From RCC1774 sp050330855 (GTDB taxonomy: Bacteria > Cyanobacteriota > Cyanobacteriia > Thermosynechococcales > Thermosynechococcaceae), in the NCBI GenBank assembly GCA_050330855.1, contig JBHJNL010000050.1, forward strand, positions 1 to 64,000: a DNA stretch of 64,000 nt. Reading direction: 5' to 3'. Shown here one piece after another: positions 17,406 to 26,770 of the stretch. The notes under the pieces were generated by a model, which was given only the letters and a program-made list of their open reading frames with translations, ran no database searches and was not told the DNA's origin. Each line of letters starts with the position of its first letter. The stretch's first letter is position 1. Both the position numbers and the translations under genes were made by a program.

Positions 17406-18397
17406 GCGCTGTACTCGCTGCCGTCTGGCATCGTGGCCCCGGTCCAGACCATATTGATTAGGGTGGCGCTACTTAACTCCGCACGGGCTAAATTGGCACG
17501 CATACAGTTGGCATCTGTCAGATTCGCCCTTGCTAGATAAGCATTGACAAATGAGGCTTCAGTAAGGTTAGCCCCTTCCAAAGTAGCTCGACTGAGGTTG
17601 CTGCGGTTGAGCTTGGCTTGCCGCAGGCTGGCTTTGTTGAAGTTGGCTTGGGTTGCGATCGCATCCGTCAGATTCGCCCCATCCAAATCACACTGGCAGA
17701 GATTCGCCTCGATCAGCTTGACCCGCTCCATTTTCGCAGAGACTAGCGTTGCCCCCTGCAGCTTGGCCCCAGAGAAATCAGCCTCACTGAGCAATGCACC
17801 GCTTAAATTAGCACCGCGCAGATCAGCCTGGGCTAGATTCGCCCCCTTCAAATTCACCTCTCGAAGATTGGCTCCCTGCAGATTAACCTTAGCGAGATCC
17901 GCCCCGCGCAAATTCGCCCCCCGCAGATCGACCTGACAAAGAATCGCCCCCCGCAAATTGGCCGGATCGCGGCGCTGCTCTTCCCGGAGATTGGCCCCCC
18001 TCAGACAGGCTCCCGTCAGATTGGTGCTGCTTAAATTAGTCTCACGTAAATCAGCCCCCATTAGATTGGCATCGGTGAGATCGGCCAGCGCTAAGTTGGC
18101 CCCCTGCAGCATGGCTCCCTGCAGACTCACTCCGTGCAGATTGGCATTACTGAGGTTAACCCGCTCAAGATTGGCTTGACTGAGGTTGGCACCGCTGAGA
18201 TCGGCTTGACTCAAGTTACTGCCCTTAAAACTGGCCCGATTCAGATAGGCAAGCTGAAGCTGAATCCCCTGCAGATCGGCCTCCGTCAAATCAATCCCGA
18301 TCAGATCGGCCCCCACCAAGCTTTGATTGCGCAGCATCTGACGGCTAAAGTCTATACTGCCTGCCGCATATCGAGTCAGTAGCTCTTGACCGTTCAT
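17402..18397 (-). CDS. Pentapeptide-repeat protein
   Basis: 331 residues, nearly all A(N/D)LXX repeats from about residue 30 to 320, which predicts a right-handed quadrilateral beta-helix. A short N-terminal region (NGQELLTRYAAGSIDFSRQML) precedes the repeats, as is typical of cyanobacterial members. One loop (LREEQRRDPANLRG, about residue 148) breaks the helix. No signal peptide. The next gene upstream (18401) ends three bases before this start, so they form an operon. The function of most such proteins is unknown. Confidence 0.88.
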   Translation of the reverse strand: MNGQELLTRYAAGSIDFSRQMLRNQSLVGADLIGIDLTEADLQGIQLQLAYLNRASFKGSNLSQADLSGANLSQANLERVNLSNANLHGVSLQGAMLQGANLALADLTDANLMGADLRETNLSSTNLTGACLRGANLREEQRRDPANLRGAILCQVDLRGANLRGADLAKVNLQGANLREVNLKGANLAQADLRGANLSGALLSEADFSGAKLQGATLVSAKMERVKLIEANLCQCDLDGANLTDAIATQANFNKASLRQAKLNRSNLSRATLEGANLTEASFVNAYLARANLTDANCMRANLARAELSSATLINMVWTGATMPDGSEYSA

Positions 18398-18400
18398 TGA

Positions 18401-19141
18401 TTATGCTCCAGCAGGAAAGAATTGACTGTTGTGCACCGCCTTCAGCATCGTCACATCCTCTGCAGCGGCGCGTAACGGCCCCTCTAACCTCTGCGAAAAT
18501 GCCGTCGTTTCGGCCACGGTTACCGGAGGCGAAATCTGCTGGCTCGCATAGACGGGTTTCACCGCCTGCAGCACCGCTGCCATCACTTGCAGGGGCTGGT
18601 CTAACACCTGGATCTGCCTTGCTGTTAACTGCAGATGCGTTTCTAGTTCGCTAAAGGTGACAAACCGTTGGCACAGACGCATCAGCAGGGTGTCTAAAGA
18701 GGTCTGTCTTAGGGCCACCCAGTCGCGGCGGTGTCCGGTAAAAATCGGGTCGAGGGCAGACTGCATCAAAATTTTGGCATGGACCGGAACGGTATATTTA
18801 ATAACCGCTAAGCGCAGCTCAAACGGATCTAGAGGGGGCTGAGCTGCCGTTGCTTTATCTGAATACAGCGCGGCCAGTGCCGTGCAAATAACGAGGGCAA
18901 TCTCGGTATATTTCTGAGGCTTACTCAGGGTCGAGACCCCTTTGAGCAGTAGCTCTCGTAGGTTGGTGGTCGTCGTTGCGATCGCAAGCAACTGTGGCAG
19001 CAATTCATCAAGATCGGCTAACGTCTCAGTTCGACGGGGCCAATCCTGCTCACAAACCCAGTAAATTAATTTTTTAATGCGATCGGCTTCAGCATGATGC
19101 CTAAGCGTTGCGATCGCCTGCTGCAATAACGAATGATCCAT
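18401..19141 (-). CDS. Helical protein of unknown function in operon with the pentapeptide gene
   Basis: A 246-residue soluble, largely helical protein that I do not recognise. It opens with MDHSLLQQAIATLRHHAEADRIKKL and has no signal peptide or membrane segment. The tight three-base spacing to the pentapeptide-repeat gene suggests joint expression and perhaps a physical partnership. That is inference from position only. Confidence 0.65.
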   Translation of the reverse strand: MDHSLLQQAIATLRHHAEADRIKKLIYWVCEQDWPRRTETLADLDELLPQLLAIATTTTNLRELLLKGVSTLSKPQKYTEIALVICTALAALYSDKATAAQPPLDPFELRLAVIKYTVPVHAKILMQSALDPIFTGHRRDWVALRQTSLDTLLMRLCQRFVTFSELETHLQLTARQIQVLDQPLQVMAAVLQAVKPVYASQQISPPVTVAETTAFSQRLEGPLRAAAEDVTMLKAVHNSQFFPAGA

Positions 19142-19343
19142 CTAAACACAGTGAATAGCGCCAACCCTCAAGCATCACGACAAACGTTTACCCCGAGGCG
19201 AACCTAGAACCAGGCCGCTATTCTAGGATGCCCTCCCAAGCAAGGATTGCGTCAGCCCTTAACGCCACCCTGAAGAACACCAGCCAACAGCAATCAAAAA
19301 ATCTTACCCCCTTCCCTCTTAACCCATCACCCAAAATAGATCC

Positions 19344-19380
19344 CAAAAAAATCAAGGCACCCCCACAGGAATACCTTGAT
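19344..19380 (-). terminator. Rho-independent terminator of petH
   Basis: Read on the minus strand, ATCAAGG and CCTTGAT arms (19374-19380 and 19351-19357) close a 16-base loop and are followed directly by a run of seven T. It lies 40 bases past the petH stop. Confidence 0.8.
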
Positions 19381-19419
19381 CGCAGCGAAGAAAGATTCAA
19401 TGAATCAAAAATGCTGAGT

Positions 19420-20511
19420 TTAGTAAGTCTCGACGTGCCAACGGTGATCCTTCTTGAGCATCTTGCGGTACTCATCCCAGTCCACGCCATTCTTGTTGGC
19501 CGCCACTGACATCCCTTCGTCAATGCCGCCTTCCATGCCCTTGAGACCGCAAATATAAGTGTGTGTCTTCTCTTGCTTGACGAGATCCCACAGCGCATCT
19601 GCATTTTCAGCAATGCGGTGCTGAATATACATCTTGCCGCCCTCAGTATTCTTCTGCTCTCGACTAATGGCATAGCTGAGCTTAAAGTTATTCGGGAAAG
19701 TCTTTTGCAGCTCTTCTAGCTCTTGCTTATAGAGAATATTGGGCGTATAGGCGCAACCAAAGAACAACCAGGCCACACCCCTAAAGGCATAGTCAGCATG
19801 TTGCTCTTTAAACATCCGCCAGAGGTACGCGCGAAAAGGTGCAATCCCAGTGCCTGTGGCAATCATGATTACATTGGCGGTGGGGTCGTCCGGCAGCAGC
19901 ATCTCTTTACCCACTGGACCCGTGATTTTGACATCATCACCGGGCTTCATATTGCAAAGGTGGGTTGAGCAGACGCCGTAAACCTTCTCCTTTGTTTCTG
20001 GGTCATCGTAGACGAGCTGACGCACACAGAGCGAAACGGTCTTGTCGTCGTTGTGATCGCCGTGGCGAGTCGAGGCGATCGAGTAAAGTCTCAGCTTATG
20101 AGGCTTCTCGTTGGCATCGGTTCCGGCTGGAATGATGCCGATACTCTGACCCTCAACATACTCAAGATCGCCACCCGAAATGTCAAAGATCAGGTGCTTA
20201 ACCGTGCCATCGCCACCTTCGCGGACTAGTTCTTCATTAGAGAGACATTTACCGATATAAGGCTCTTTGGGCCGGTAAATATTAATCGGAACATCTGCAC
20301 CAGGCTTGGGCTTTTTCTGCTTGGCAGGCTCGGCGGCAGGGGCCGTCGCAGCGGCAGCGTTCGCCGTTGCAGCAGGAGCCTGCTGCTCAGAGACGGGGGC
20401 AATGACCTCGTCAAAACTTTCTGGCTGCACATCCATCTTGAGCGCCTTGCCAGCGTTTTTAGCAAGGTTCTGTAAATCTTGTCTAATGCGGTCGAGGGGG
20501 TTATTTGCCAC
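19420..20511 (-). CDS. petH: Ferredoxin-NADP+ reductase without CpcD linker domain
   Basis: A 363-residue FNR that passes electrons from ferredoxin to NADP+ at the end of linear photosynthetic flow. FAD motif RLYSIAST, the GVCSTHL segment, NADP-binding GTGIAPFRAYL and the C-terminal HVETY are all present. The N-terminal part is only about 77 residues: an amphipathic helix (NPLDRIRQDLQNLAKNAGKA) and an Ala/Pro-rich linker. The CpcD-like domain that anchors most cyanobacterial FNR to phycobilisomes is absent. The start is GTG 20511, with GGAGAGA just upstream. Confidence 0.93.
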   Translation of the reverse strand: MANNPLDRIRQDLQNLAKNAGKALKMDVQPESFDEVIAPVSEQQAPAATANAAAATAPAAEPAKQKKPKPGADVPINIYRPKEPYIGKCLSNEELVREGGDGTVKHLIFDISGGDLEYVEGQSIGIIPAGTDANEKPHKLRLYSIASTRHGDHNDDKTVSLCVRQLVYDDPETKEKVYGVCSTHLCNMKPGDDVKITGPVGKEMLLPDDPTANVIMIATGTGIAPFRAYLWRMFKEQHADYAFRGVAWLFFGCAYTPNILYKQELEELQKTFPNNFKLSYAISREQKNTEGGKMYIQHRIAENADALWDLVKQEKTHTYICGLKGMEGGIDEGMSVAANKNGVDWDEYRKMLKKDHRWHVETY

Positions 20512-20975
20512 TGAATCTCTCCGAAGCTAGCCTGTCTTATCTTAATATTTTGCAATAAATTGCTACTAATTCCAAATGCTCACCTCGCAAGGGGGCACTT
20601 CATACGCTAAGACAAGGCTACCAGACCCCGTTACCGGACGGAATCAATAGAACTGTGCAAAGGGTTCTACTGGCACGGTGAGCCGCAAAGGTCTCTAGCA
20701 CGGTTTGGCACGGTCTAGCTCAAGCCGTAGGGACTGACATTGTTCTCTCTAAACACTGGGCTTTTCTGACGATGGGGGCGATCGCAATCTAAGCCAATTT
20801 CTGTGATCTTTTTGTACTCTTATGGATGGTGGTGTTGCATCTGTATTTGTAAACCAGTGTTACGAGTTAGTTAAGGTGTGTTTCAAGTTTGCTGGCTTAA
20901 CCCTGCAAACGGCAGATCGAGCCAGATCGCCGTGATAGGATTCAGCTCGTAGCAGTAAATGAAGGGAGGATCTCC
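20512..20975. other. Divergent petH/chlP intergenic region
   Basis: A 464-base gap between two divergent photosynthesis genes that must hold both promoters. I see no ORF of note and no RNA gene. There is a cluster of GCACGGT repeats (about 20675-20725) and one HIP1-like site near 20780. Nothing else is recognisable. Confidence 0.5.
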
Positions 20976-22196
20976 TTGGGATTAAGGGTTGCTGTTGTTG
21001 GTGCTGGACCAGCCGGTTCGTCAGCCGCTGAGATATTAGTTAAAGCGGGTATTGAGACCTATCTCTTCGAACGTAAATTAGATAATGCCAAGCCCTGTGG
21101 CGGCGCAATTCCACTCTGTATGGTGGAAGAGTTTGAGTTACCACCTGAAATTATTGATCGTCGCGTTCGCAAAATGCGGATGATCTCGCCTTCTAATGTT
21201 GAAGTTGATATCAATATTGAGAGTGAAGACGAGTACATTGGCATGTGTCGGCGCGAGGTCTTAGATGGCTTCCTGCGCGATCGCGCCCACAAGCTCGGAG
21301 CCAAGTTGATCAACGGCACCGTCAATAAGCTTGAGATCCCTAGAGGGTCAGATCAGCCTTATACGCTGCACTACGCTGACCATTCCAATGGTCAAGCCGC
21401 TGGTGAGATGAAGTCCTTAGAAGTTGACCTCGTGATTGGGGCCGATGGGGCCAACTCCCGCGTGGCGAAGGCCATTGATGCGGGCGACTATAACTATGCG
21501 ATCGCATTTCAAGAGCGCATTCGCCTCCCCGACGAGTACATGGAGTACTACCAAGATCGCGCTGAGATGTATGTGGGCAACGATGTATCCACAGACTTCT
21601 ATGCCTGGGTATTCCCCAAGTACGACCACGTGGCTGTTGGCACTGGCACCATGAAGGTGCATCAGGCCGACATCAAAAAGCTACAGGCTGGCATTCGCAA
21701 GCGCGCTGCCCGTCGGTTAGTCGGTGGTGAGATCATTAAGGTTGAGGCGCACCCAATTCCTGAGCATCCTCGTCCTCGCCGCGTTGTCGGTCGAGTCGCC
21801 CTTGTCGGTGATGCGGCCGGTACGGTCACCAAGTCTTCTGGTGAAGGAATTTACTTCGCCGCCAAGTCTGCCCGTATGTGTGCTGAAACCATTGTTGAAA
21901 CCTCTAACAATGGTGCCACTATTCCCACTGAAGCAGATCTAAAACTCTATCTGAAGCACTGGGATAAGAAGTACGCCATGACCTATAAGGTTCTGGATAT
22001 CATGCAGCGGGTCTTCTATCGTTCTGATGCCAGCCGTGAAGCTTTTGTTGAGCTATGCGCTGACCTCGACGTTCAGAAGATGACCTTTGATAGCTACCTC
22101 TATAAGACCGTCGTACCGATTAATCCGCTCAAGCAGATGAAGCTCACTGCGAAAACGGTGGGTAGTCTGTTGCGTGGGTATGCCTTAGCACCCTAA
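20976..22196 (+). CDS. chlP: Geranylgeranyl reductase
   Basis: A 406-residue flavoprotein that reduces geranylgeranyl diphosphate or geranylgeranyl-chlorophyll to the phytyl form, supplying chlorophyll and tocopherol side chains. It has an N-terminal Rossmann motif VAVVGAGPAGSSAAE, the CGGAIPLCM segment and the second FAD motif VALVGDAAGTVTKSSGEGI. The start is TTG 20976, with GGGAGG 8 bases upstream; no ATG fits. It shares the pathway with the tocopherol cyclase gene at 59668. Confidence 0.94.
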   Translation: MGLRVAVVGAGPAGSSAAEILVKAGIETYLFERKLDNAKPCGGAIPLCMVEEFELPPEIIDRRVRKMRMISPSNVEVDINIESEDEYIGMCRREVLDGFLRDRAHKLGAKLINGTVNKLEIPRGSDQPYTLHYADHSNGQAAGEMKSLEVDLVIGADGANSRVAKAIDAGDYNYAIAFQERIRLPDEYMEYYQDRAEMYVGNDVSTDFYAWVFPKYDHVAVGTGTMKVHQADIKKLQAGIRKRAARRLVGGEIIKVEAHPIPEHPRPRRVVGRVALVGDAAGTVTKSSGEGIYFAAKSARMCAETIVETSNNGATIPTEADLKLYLKHWDKKYAMTYKVLDIMQRVFYRSDASREAFVELCADLDVQKMTFDSYLYKTVVPINPLKQMKLTAKTVGSLLRGYALAP

Positions 22197-22216
22197 CGTT
22201 GATAACCATTTTGCTT

Positions 22217-22249
22217 AAAAAAGCCCCTCATTTGGCGAGGGGCTTTTTT
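22217..22249 (+). terminator. Terminator after chlP
   Basis: A perfect 8-base stem, AGCCCCTC and GAGGGGCT, with a 6-base loop, flanked by A6 before and T6 after. It lies 20 bases past the chlP stop. The symmetric A/T flanks mean it can also end the convergent gene at 22258. Confidence 0.9.
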
Positions 22250-22257
22250 GGGGTGCG

Positions 22258-22617
22258 TTATTCAAGATTTTTGGTTTTTGACTTGATTGGCTGCGGCCTG
22301 ATTTGGACCTGTACCCCTTCCGTATTGTCATACACCGTATTTTGTCGATCAGGGGGGGGGACAAACTTGACTTCTAGTTCGCGTTTGACGCTAATTTCGG
22401 GTAATTGGCGAGGTTGGGGCTTGTCAAAGACAAAGTCTTGAATGCCAACTTCTTGCACACCGATACGTTGGGCCGCACTCGGAGCATTTGACCTGAAGGG
22501 TTCACCATCACCATCACTGGTCTGGGCGACAGCGCTATAGGGGAACAGGCTCAGGCATAGCAGCGGCAAGGCGGAGATGAGGCTCTGCTTAGTTTTAAAC
22601 ATAGTGATTAACCGCAT
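22258..22617 (-). CDS. Small secreted protein, function unknown
   Basis: 119 residues with a signal peptide (basic MFKTKQ, then ALPLLCLSLFPYSAVAQ with likely cleavage after AVA). The mature part is Pro/Glu-rich (FVFDKPQPRQLPEISVKREL) with no domain that I know. Translation may begin at the second Met (22602), which gives a more typical signal. No strong ribosome site marks either. Confidence 0.6.
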   Translation of the reverse strand: MRLITMFKTKQSLISALPLLCLSLFPYSAVAQTSDGDGEPFRSNAPSAAQRIGVQEVGIQDFVFDKPQPRQLPEISVKRELEVKFVPPPDRQNTVYDNTEGVQVQIRPQPIKSKTKNLE

Positions 22618-23028
22618 TTATAAAGGAGGAGGAGGACTTTAAATTTAGCATATTCAAATTTTCCTGATAGGTAAAATCTCGTTTTATGAAAACAGTCATT
22701 CACTCTGATAGAGATAGAGGTTGAGCGATTAAATTCTGCGTTACATGAGGCTAAACGTTGGTACGAGAACTTATTTTTTTAAGATGGCATTTCAAAAGGT
22801 CGGCGCGGCTCCTGCCATAACGATTGAAGACGTCTCCCTCGATTTTTGATTCGATCTTTGGCCTGGTGATGCATCGGAAAGGTTTTTGACTCTTGACTAC
22901 AGCGTATTTTTAGCGAACAGCTCTTGCAGTGCCCCCCATTCCTGGTAACTTGAGTAGAAGATGCTTAGTACCTCATAGATTGCTAAGTCTCTCTAGCCGC
23001 CCTCCACCCCTGGCAAACAGCACGCTCT
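22618..23028. other. Intergenic, nothing recognised
   Basis: A 411-base stretch between the small secreted protein and sqdX. I see no credible ORF, RNA gene or repeat. It presumably holds the sqdX promoter. Confidence 0.4.
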
Positions 23029-24207
23029 ATGCGCATTGCCCTCTTTACCGAAACCTTTGTTCCCAAGGTCGATGGCATCGTCACCCGACTGATTCATACC
23101 GTCACCAACCTGCAAAATGACGGTCATCAAGTTTTAGTCTTCAGTCCTGACGGTGGCATCACAGAATATAACGGCGCCCAAGTCCATGGCGTGTCTGGCT
23201 TCCCGCTACCAATGTATCCAGAGCTGAAGCTGGCTTTGCCGCGCCCCTCCATTGGTGAAGCCCTAGAAAAATTCAAGCCCGACCTCGTTCATATTGTGAA
23301 TCCTGCAGTCTTGGGACTAGCGGGTTTGTTTTTTAGTAAGCTCCAGAATATTCCGCTGGTGGCGTCCTATCACACTCATTTACCGCAATACCTTAAATAT
23401 TACGGGCTGGGCCTCCTTGAACCGGTCCTTTGGGAACTGCTCAAAGCCGGACATAATCAGGCGCGACTCAATCTTTGCACCTCTAGCGCGATGGTCAGTG
23501 AGCTAGAAACCCACGGCATTAAGCATCTCGCCCTCTGGCAGCGCGGCGTTGATATCGATACGTTTCATCCCAGCTTGGCCGATCAGGAGATGCGATCGCA
23601 TCTGACCCAAGGCTACCCAGATAATCCTTTACTGCTCTACGTGGGCAGGCTCTCTGCTGAGAAAGAAGTCGATCGAATTAAGCAGGTGCTTGAATCGATT
23701 CCCAATGCACGTCTAGCCCTAGTGGGCGATGGTCCCCACCGACAAGATCTTGAGCAGCACTTTGCCGGGACGTGCACCTACTTTGCAGGCTATATGACCG
23801 GTAAAACCCTAGGGTCTGCCTTTGCCTCTGCCGATGCCTTTGTCTTTCCCTCTCGCACCGAAACCCTGGGCCTCGTGCTTTTAGAAGCTATGGCAGCCGG
23901 ATGTCCCGTCGTGGCGGCTCGCTCCGGGGGCATTACCGATATTGTTCAAGATGGCGTCAATGGCTATCTCTTTGACCCCAATGACGAAGCGGGGGCGCTC
24001 AAAGCCACCCAAAAGCTGCTGAGTAACCCCGATGAGCGGGACGCGATGCGAACCAATGCCCGTCAAGAAGCAGAACGATGGGGCTGGGCCTCTGCCACTC
24101 GACAGCTTCAGCAGTATTACCAAACCGTGCTCATTGAAGCCGGTCGCCATCAACCACAGCCCCAACCCTCACGCCGTCTTGGTCCGCAAACAGAGCCTCT
24201 AGATTAG
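23029..24207 (+). CDS. sqdX: Sulfoquinovosyldiacylglycerol synthase (SqdX-type glycosyltransferase)
   Basis: A 392-residue GT4 enzyme that transfers sulfoquinovose to diacylglycerol to make the thylakoid sulfolipid. The N-terminus RIALFTETFVPKVDGIVTRL, the HIVNPAVLGL and SYHTHLPQYLKYYGLG blocks, and the C-terminal EX7E motif region (FPSRTETLGLVLLEAMAAG) match SqdX. A Pro/Gln-rich tail follows. A methyltransferase gene begins one base after the stop. sqdB is not in this window. Confidence 0.9.
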   Translation: MRIALFTETFVPKVDGIVTRLIHTVTNLQNDGHQVLVFSPDGGITEYNGAQVHGVSGFPLPMYPELKLALPRPSIGEALEKFKPDLVHIVNPAVLGLAGLFFSKLQNIPLVASYHTHLPQYLKYYGLGLLEPVLWELLKAGHNQARLNLCTSSAMVSELETHGIKHLALWQRGVDIDTFHPSLADQEMRSHLTQGYPDNPLLLYVGRLSAEKEVDRIKQVLESIPNARLALVGDGPHRQDLEQHFAGTCTYFAGYMTGKTLGSAFASADAFVFPSRTETLGLVLLEAMAAGCPVVAARSGGITDIVQDGVNGYLFDPNDEAGALKATQKLLSNPDERDAMRTNARQEAERWGWASATRQLQQYYQTVLIEAGRHQPQPQPSRRLGPQTEPLD

Positions 24208-24208
24208 C

Positions 24209-24871
24209 GTGCAGCGAATCCCTGAACCCGATTTAATGGATGACGATACCCAGGCTCTGGCCTATGCCCAGGCCGACTTCGCAGAACCCCATAATCATTG
24301 TCTAAAGCTGCTGCAGAATTCCCTGAACCTTCCAGCCGCAGGAATAGCTCTCGATTTAGGCTGTGGTCCTGGTGATATTGCGCTACGGTTTGCCCGTGCC
24401 TTTCCCCATTGGCAGGTCGATGGCATTGATGGCTCTGCCGCTATGCTCAAGTACGGACATCAGGCGGTTATCCAGGCCAATCTTCAAGATCGCGTCCACT
24501 TGGTACAGGCTTATTTGCCCGCAGGCGCGGCACCGAAAGATAGCTACCCGTGCATCTTTTCAAACAGTTTGCTGCACCATCTAGCTGACCCCAGCATTCT
24601 TTGGCACTCTATCCACCGTTGGGCAGCACCGGGCGCGGGTCTATTTGTGATGGATCTGATGCGGCCAGAGCAAGAGGCAACGGCTCGTCAAATCGTTGAC
24701 ACCTATGCTGCTGGAGAGCCAAAAGTCTTGCAAGATGATTTCTTCAATTCTTTATTGGCAGCCTATACGCTAGACGAGGTGCAGGTGCAGCTTCGCGATG
24801 CTGATCTAGGTCAACTCGCGATTAAAGCCGTGAGCGATCGCCATTTTATTGTCTGGGGAACCTATCGCTGA
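24209..24871 (+). CDS. Class I SAM-dependent methyltransferase
   Basis: 220 residues with motif I LDLGCGPGDIALRF, motif II acidic VDGIDGS, and the post-motif region IFSNSLLHHLADPSILW. The substrate cannot be read from sequence. The GTG start (24209) lies one base after the sqdX stop, so the two are probably cotranscribed and the enzyme may act in lipid or glycolipid metabolism. That link is inference. Confidence 0.8.
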   Translation: MQRIPEPDLMDDDTQALAYAQADFAEPHNHCLKLLQNSLNLPAAGIALDLGCGPGDIALRFARAFPHWQVDGIDGSAAMLKYGHQAVIQANLQDRVHLVQAYLPAGAAPKDSYPCIFSNSLLHHLADPSILWHSIHRWAAPGAGLFVMDLMRPEQEATARQIVDTYAAGEPKVLQDDFFNSLLAAYTLDEVQVQLRDADLGQLAIKAVSDRHFIVWGTYR

Positions 24872-24918
24872 AGTCCGATTAAATCAAGCGATTAATCGAT
24901 GGGTTGGACTAGAGCAGT

Positions 24919-26490
24919 CTAGTAATCAATATCAGCAGGAATCAAGCCTAGACTAGAATTTGTGACTTGATAGGTTCCAGGTACATAAGTCTCGGTGGGA
25001 ATCGCGCACATCACCTTCTGATTAGGCAGCAAGATGACAATGTTGCCCGGCTCACAGGATGCCTGACTTAAGTCGTTGTAAGAAAGGATCTCAGGCCCCT
25101 GATTGTAAAGGGTACTTGCCTGCTGATAGGGGGAGTTAGATAAGCCAATGCCCCCTTGCAGCAACCCACCGAGCAAACTTGGCAGAATTTTTACCAGTAC
25201 ATCATCCCAAACATATCCACGGCGACTCCAGTAATCGCGTTCATTCCAATAACCAGAATCTCTCCAATACTCGCGGTTGCTCCAGTAATCACGATTTTTC
25301 CAATTGACATCATTCCAGTAATCGCGGTTGTATTGCTTGGCATAACTACGGTAGAGCAACCGTTGTCGGGCTTCAAGCCGATCTAGGCGACGTTCATATT
25401 CAATGAGTCTTTGCTCCTTCAACCACCGTTGGCGATCTCGATTTCTCTGCTGCTGCCAAGCCAATCGTTGCTGGGCTAGCTGGTAATTATATTGGTTTTT
25501 TCTGTTGCGACGGTAGGCAAGCCGCCTTTCTCGCTGGGCCTGAATACGCTGTCGGTGCGCTAACGCATTCTGCCGTTGCCGTCGCTCCCAAAGAGCATTC
25601 TGTGGCTGCTTCTGGATCGTGTGTCGTTGATGTCGGTGTTCAGTTTGCTGTCGTCGATGATCGAGCGCTTTTCGTTGTCTCTGACGCTCCTGGATAGCCT
25701 TTAACTTACGCTGACGTTCAATAGCATTCTGCTGAAAAATACCTTGCTGCTTAGGCCGATAGTCTTTGGCTTTTTGCTGCCGCCGTCTTTGCTCTTCAAT
25801 CGCCTTCAGCTTTCGTTGGCGCTCTAGGGCATTCTGTTGTTGCTGCCGTTTTTGAACCGTCTGTAATTTCTGCCTGCGCTCAATCGCGTCCTGCCTCCGC
25901 TGACGTTCTACAGCATTCTGCTGAAAAACACCTTGCTGCTGAGGCCGATATTTTTTGGCTTTTTGCTGCCGCCGTCTTTGCTCTTGGACTGCCTTTAGCT
26001 TCCGTTGGCGCTCTAGAGTATTTTGCTGTGGCCGACGTTTTTGAACAGTCTGTAACGTTCGTTGGCGCTTAATCGCGTCTTGTTGACGCTGACGTGCTGC
26101 TGCATTTTGCTTTGGCACGACTTGCCTGGGCTTATTATCTTTAGCCTTTTGCTGCCGCTGTCTTTGCTCTTGGATTGCCTTTAGTCTTCGTTGGCGCTCT
26201 AGAGTATTTTGCTGTGGCCGAGTCTTTTGGATAGCCCGTCGGGTCGGTTGACGTTTAGGCTGCTGTCTCTTTTGATTGCTATTGCCCTTTTGACGCTGCC
26301 GTCGGAGCCTTTCTTCTCTTTGTCTTTTTTGTTCTGGTGAAAGCTGTTTAGTGGTTTGTGCTACCACTGTAGAGACTTCCTCACGCTGCTCTAAACTTTG
26401 TCGCGCCGTGATTGCGTGAGCCTGGGGAATAGAGCTAAGGACTCCGAACCCAATCATTAATGCAGCGGTTTTCACAAGGCTAGATTTCAT
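24919..26490 (-). CDS. Large exported Gln/Arg/Lys-rich repeat protein
   Basis: 523 residues. A signal peptide ends at AHA (about residue 26). Residues 50-350 are extremely rich in Gln, Arg and Lys and contain three tandem repeats of 62-63 residues starting at about 95, 157 and 220, each built of ERQRxLKAIxEQRxRQQKAK, a linker and QNAxERQRxxDAI. A Tyr/Trp stretch follows (residues about 385-430, with RDYW, REYW, GYW and RDYW at short intervals), then a Gly-rich hydrophobic segment and a small C-terminal domain with two Cys. I know no function. A basic coiled coil with an aromatic-rich region suggests binding to nucleic acid, polysaccharide or cell wall outside the cytoplasm. Confidence 0.75.
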   Translation of the reverse strand: MKSSLVKTAALMIGFGVLSSIPQAHAITARQSLEQREEVSTVVAQTTKQLSPEQKRQREERLRRQRQKGNSNQKRQQPKRQPTRRAIQKTRPQQNTLERQRRLKAIQEQRQRQQKAKDNKPRQVVPKQNAAARQRQQDAIKRQRTLQTVQKRRPQQNTLERQRKLKAVQEQRRRQQKAKKYRPQQQGVFQQNAVERQRRQDAIERRQKLQTVQKRQQQQNALERQRKLKAIEEQRRRQQKAKDYRPKQQGIFQQNAIERQRKLKAIQERQRQRKALDHRRQQTEHRHQRHTIQKQPQNALWERRQRQNALAHRQRIQAQRERRLAYRRNRKNQYNYQLAQQRLAWQQQRNRDRQRWLKEQRLIEYERRLDRLEARQRLLYRSYAKQYNRDYWNDVNWKNRDYWSNREYWRDSGYWNERDYWSRRGYVWDDVLVKILPSLLGGLLQGGIGLSNSPYQQASTLYNQGPEILSYNDLSQASCEPGNIVILLPNQKVMCAIPTETYVPGTYQVTNSSLGLIPADIDY

Positions 26491-26695
26491 GAACTCTTGC
26501 TCCGAAAATCGGCAAAGTTAGTGCTGGAGATGCAGCCGCAAAAGCTCGCTTAGCAGGTCTGTTAAGCAAGTTTTCTGTACCCCTAATGGTTACCCTCACA
26601 TCCTGTTTAAAAGGTTAGGCCTGCTTCTCTAGCATGTCAGTCCAATCGCCCTGTGCAAGTAAGGGCATCTCAAGGGGGTTAGAGAAGACAAAAAA

Positions 26696-26730
26696 TAGAA
26701 CTTAGTAGAACTTAGTAGAACTTAGTAGAA
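26696..26730 (+). repeat. 10-bp tandem repeat TAGAACTTAG
   Basis: Three full units of TAGAACTTAG and a half unit in direct tandem, in the 450-base gap between the repeat-protein gene and ndk. Short tandem repeats like this vary in number between strains. No gene overlaps it. Confidence 0.85.
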
Positions 26731-26770
26731 AGGTTGTGGCTTTGACCCTCACATTCGTCCGTCTTGGAGC

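Noticed and set aside
17544..18382. Several plus-strand frames opposite the pentapeptide-repeat gene
   Set aside because: The repetitive sequence of the real gene keeps other frames open; these are shadows.
25156..25386. Plus-strand frame with repeated ITRISP-like motifs opposite the repeat protein
   Set aside because: It is the mirror of the RDYW repeat region, so its regularity comes from the real gene.
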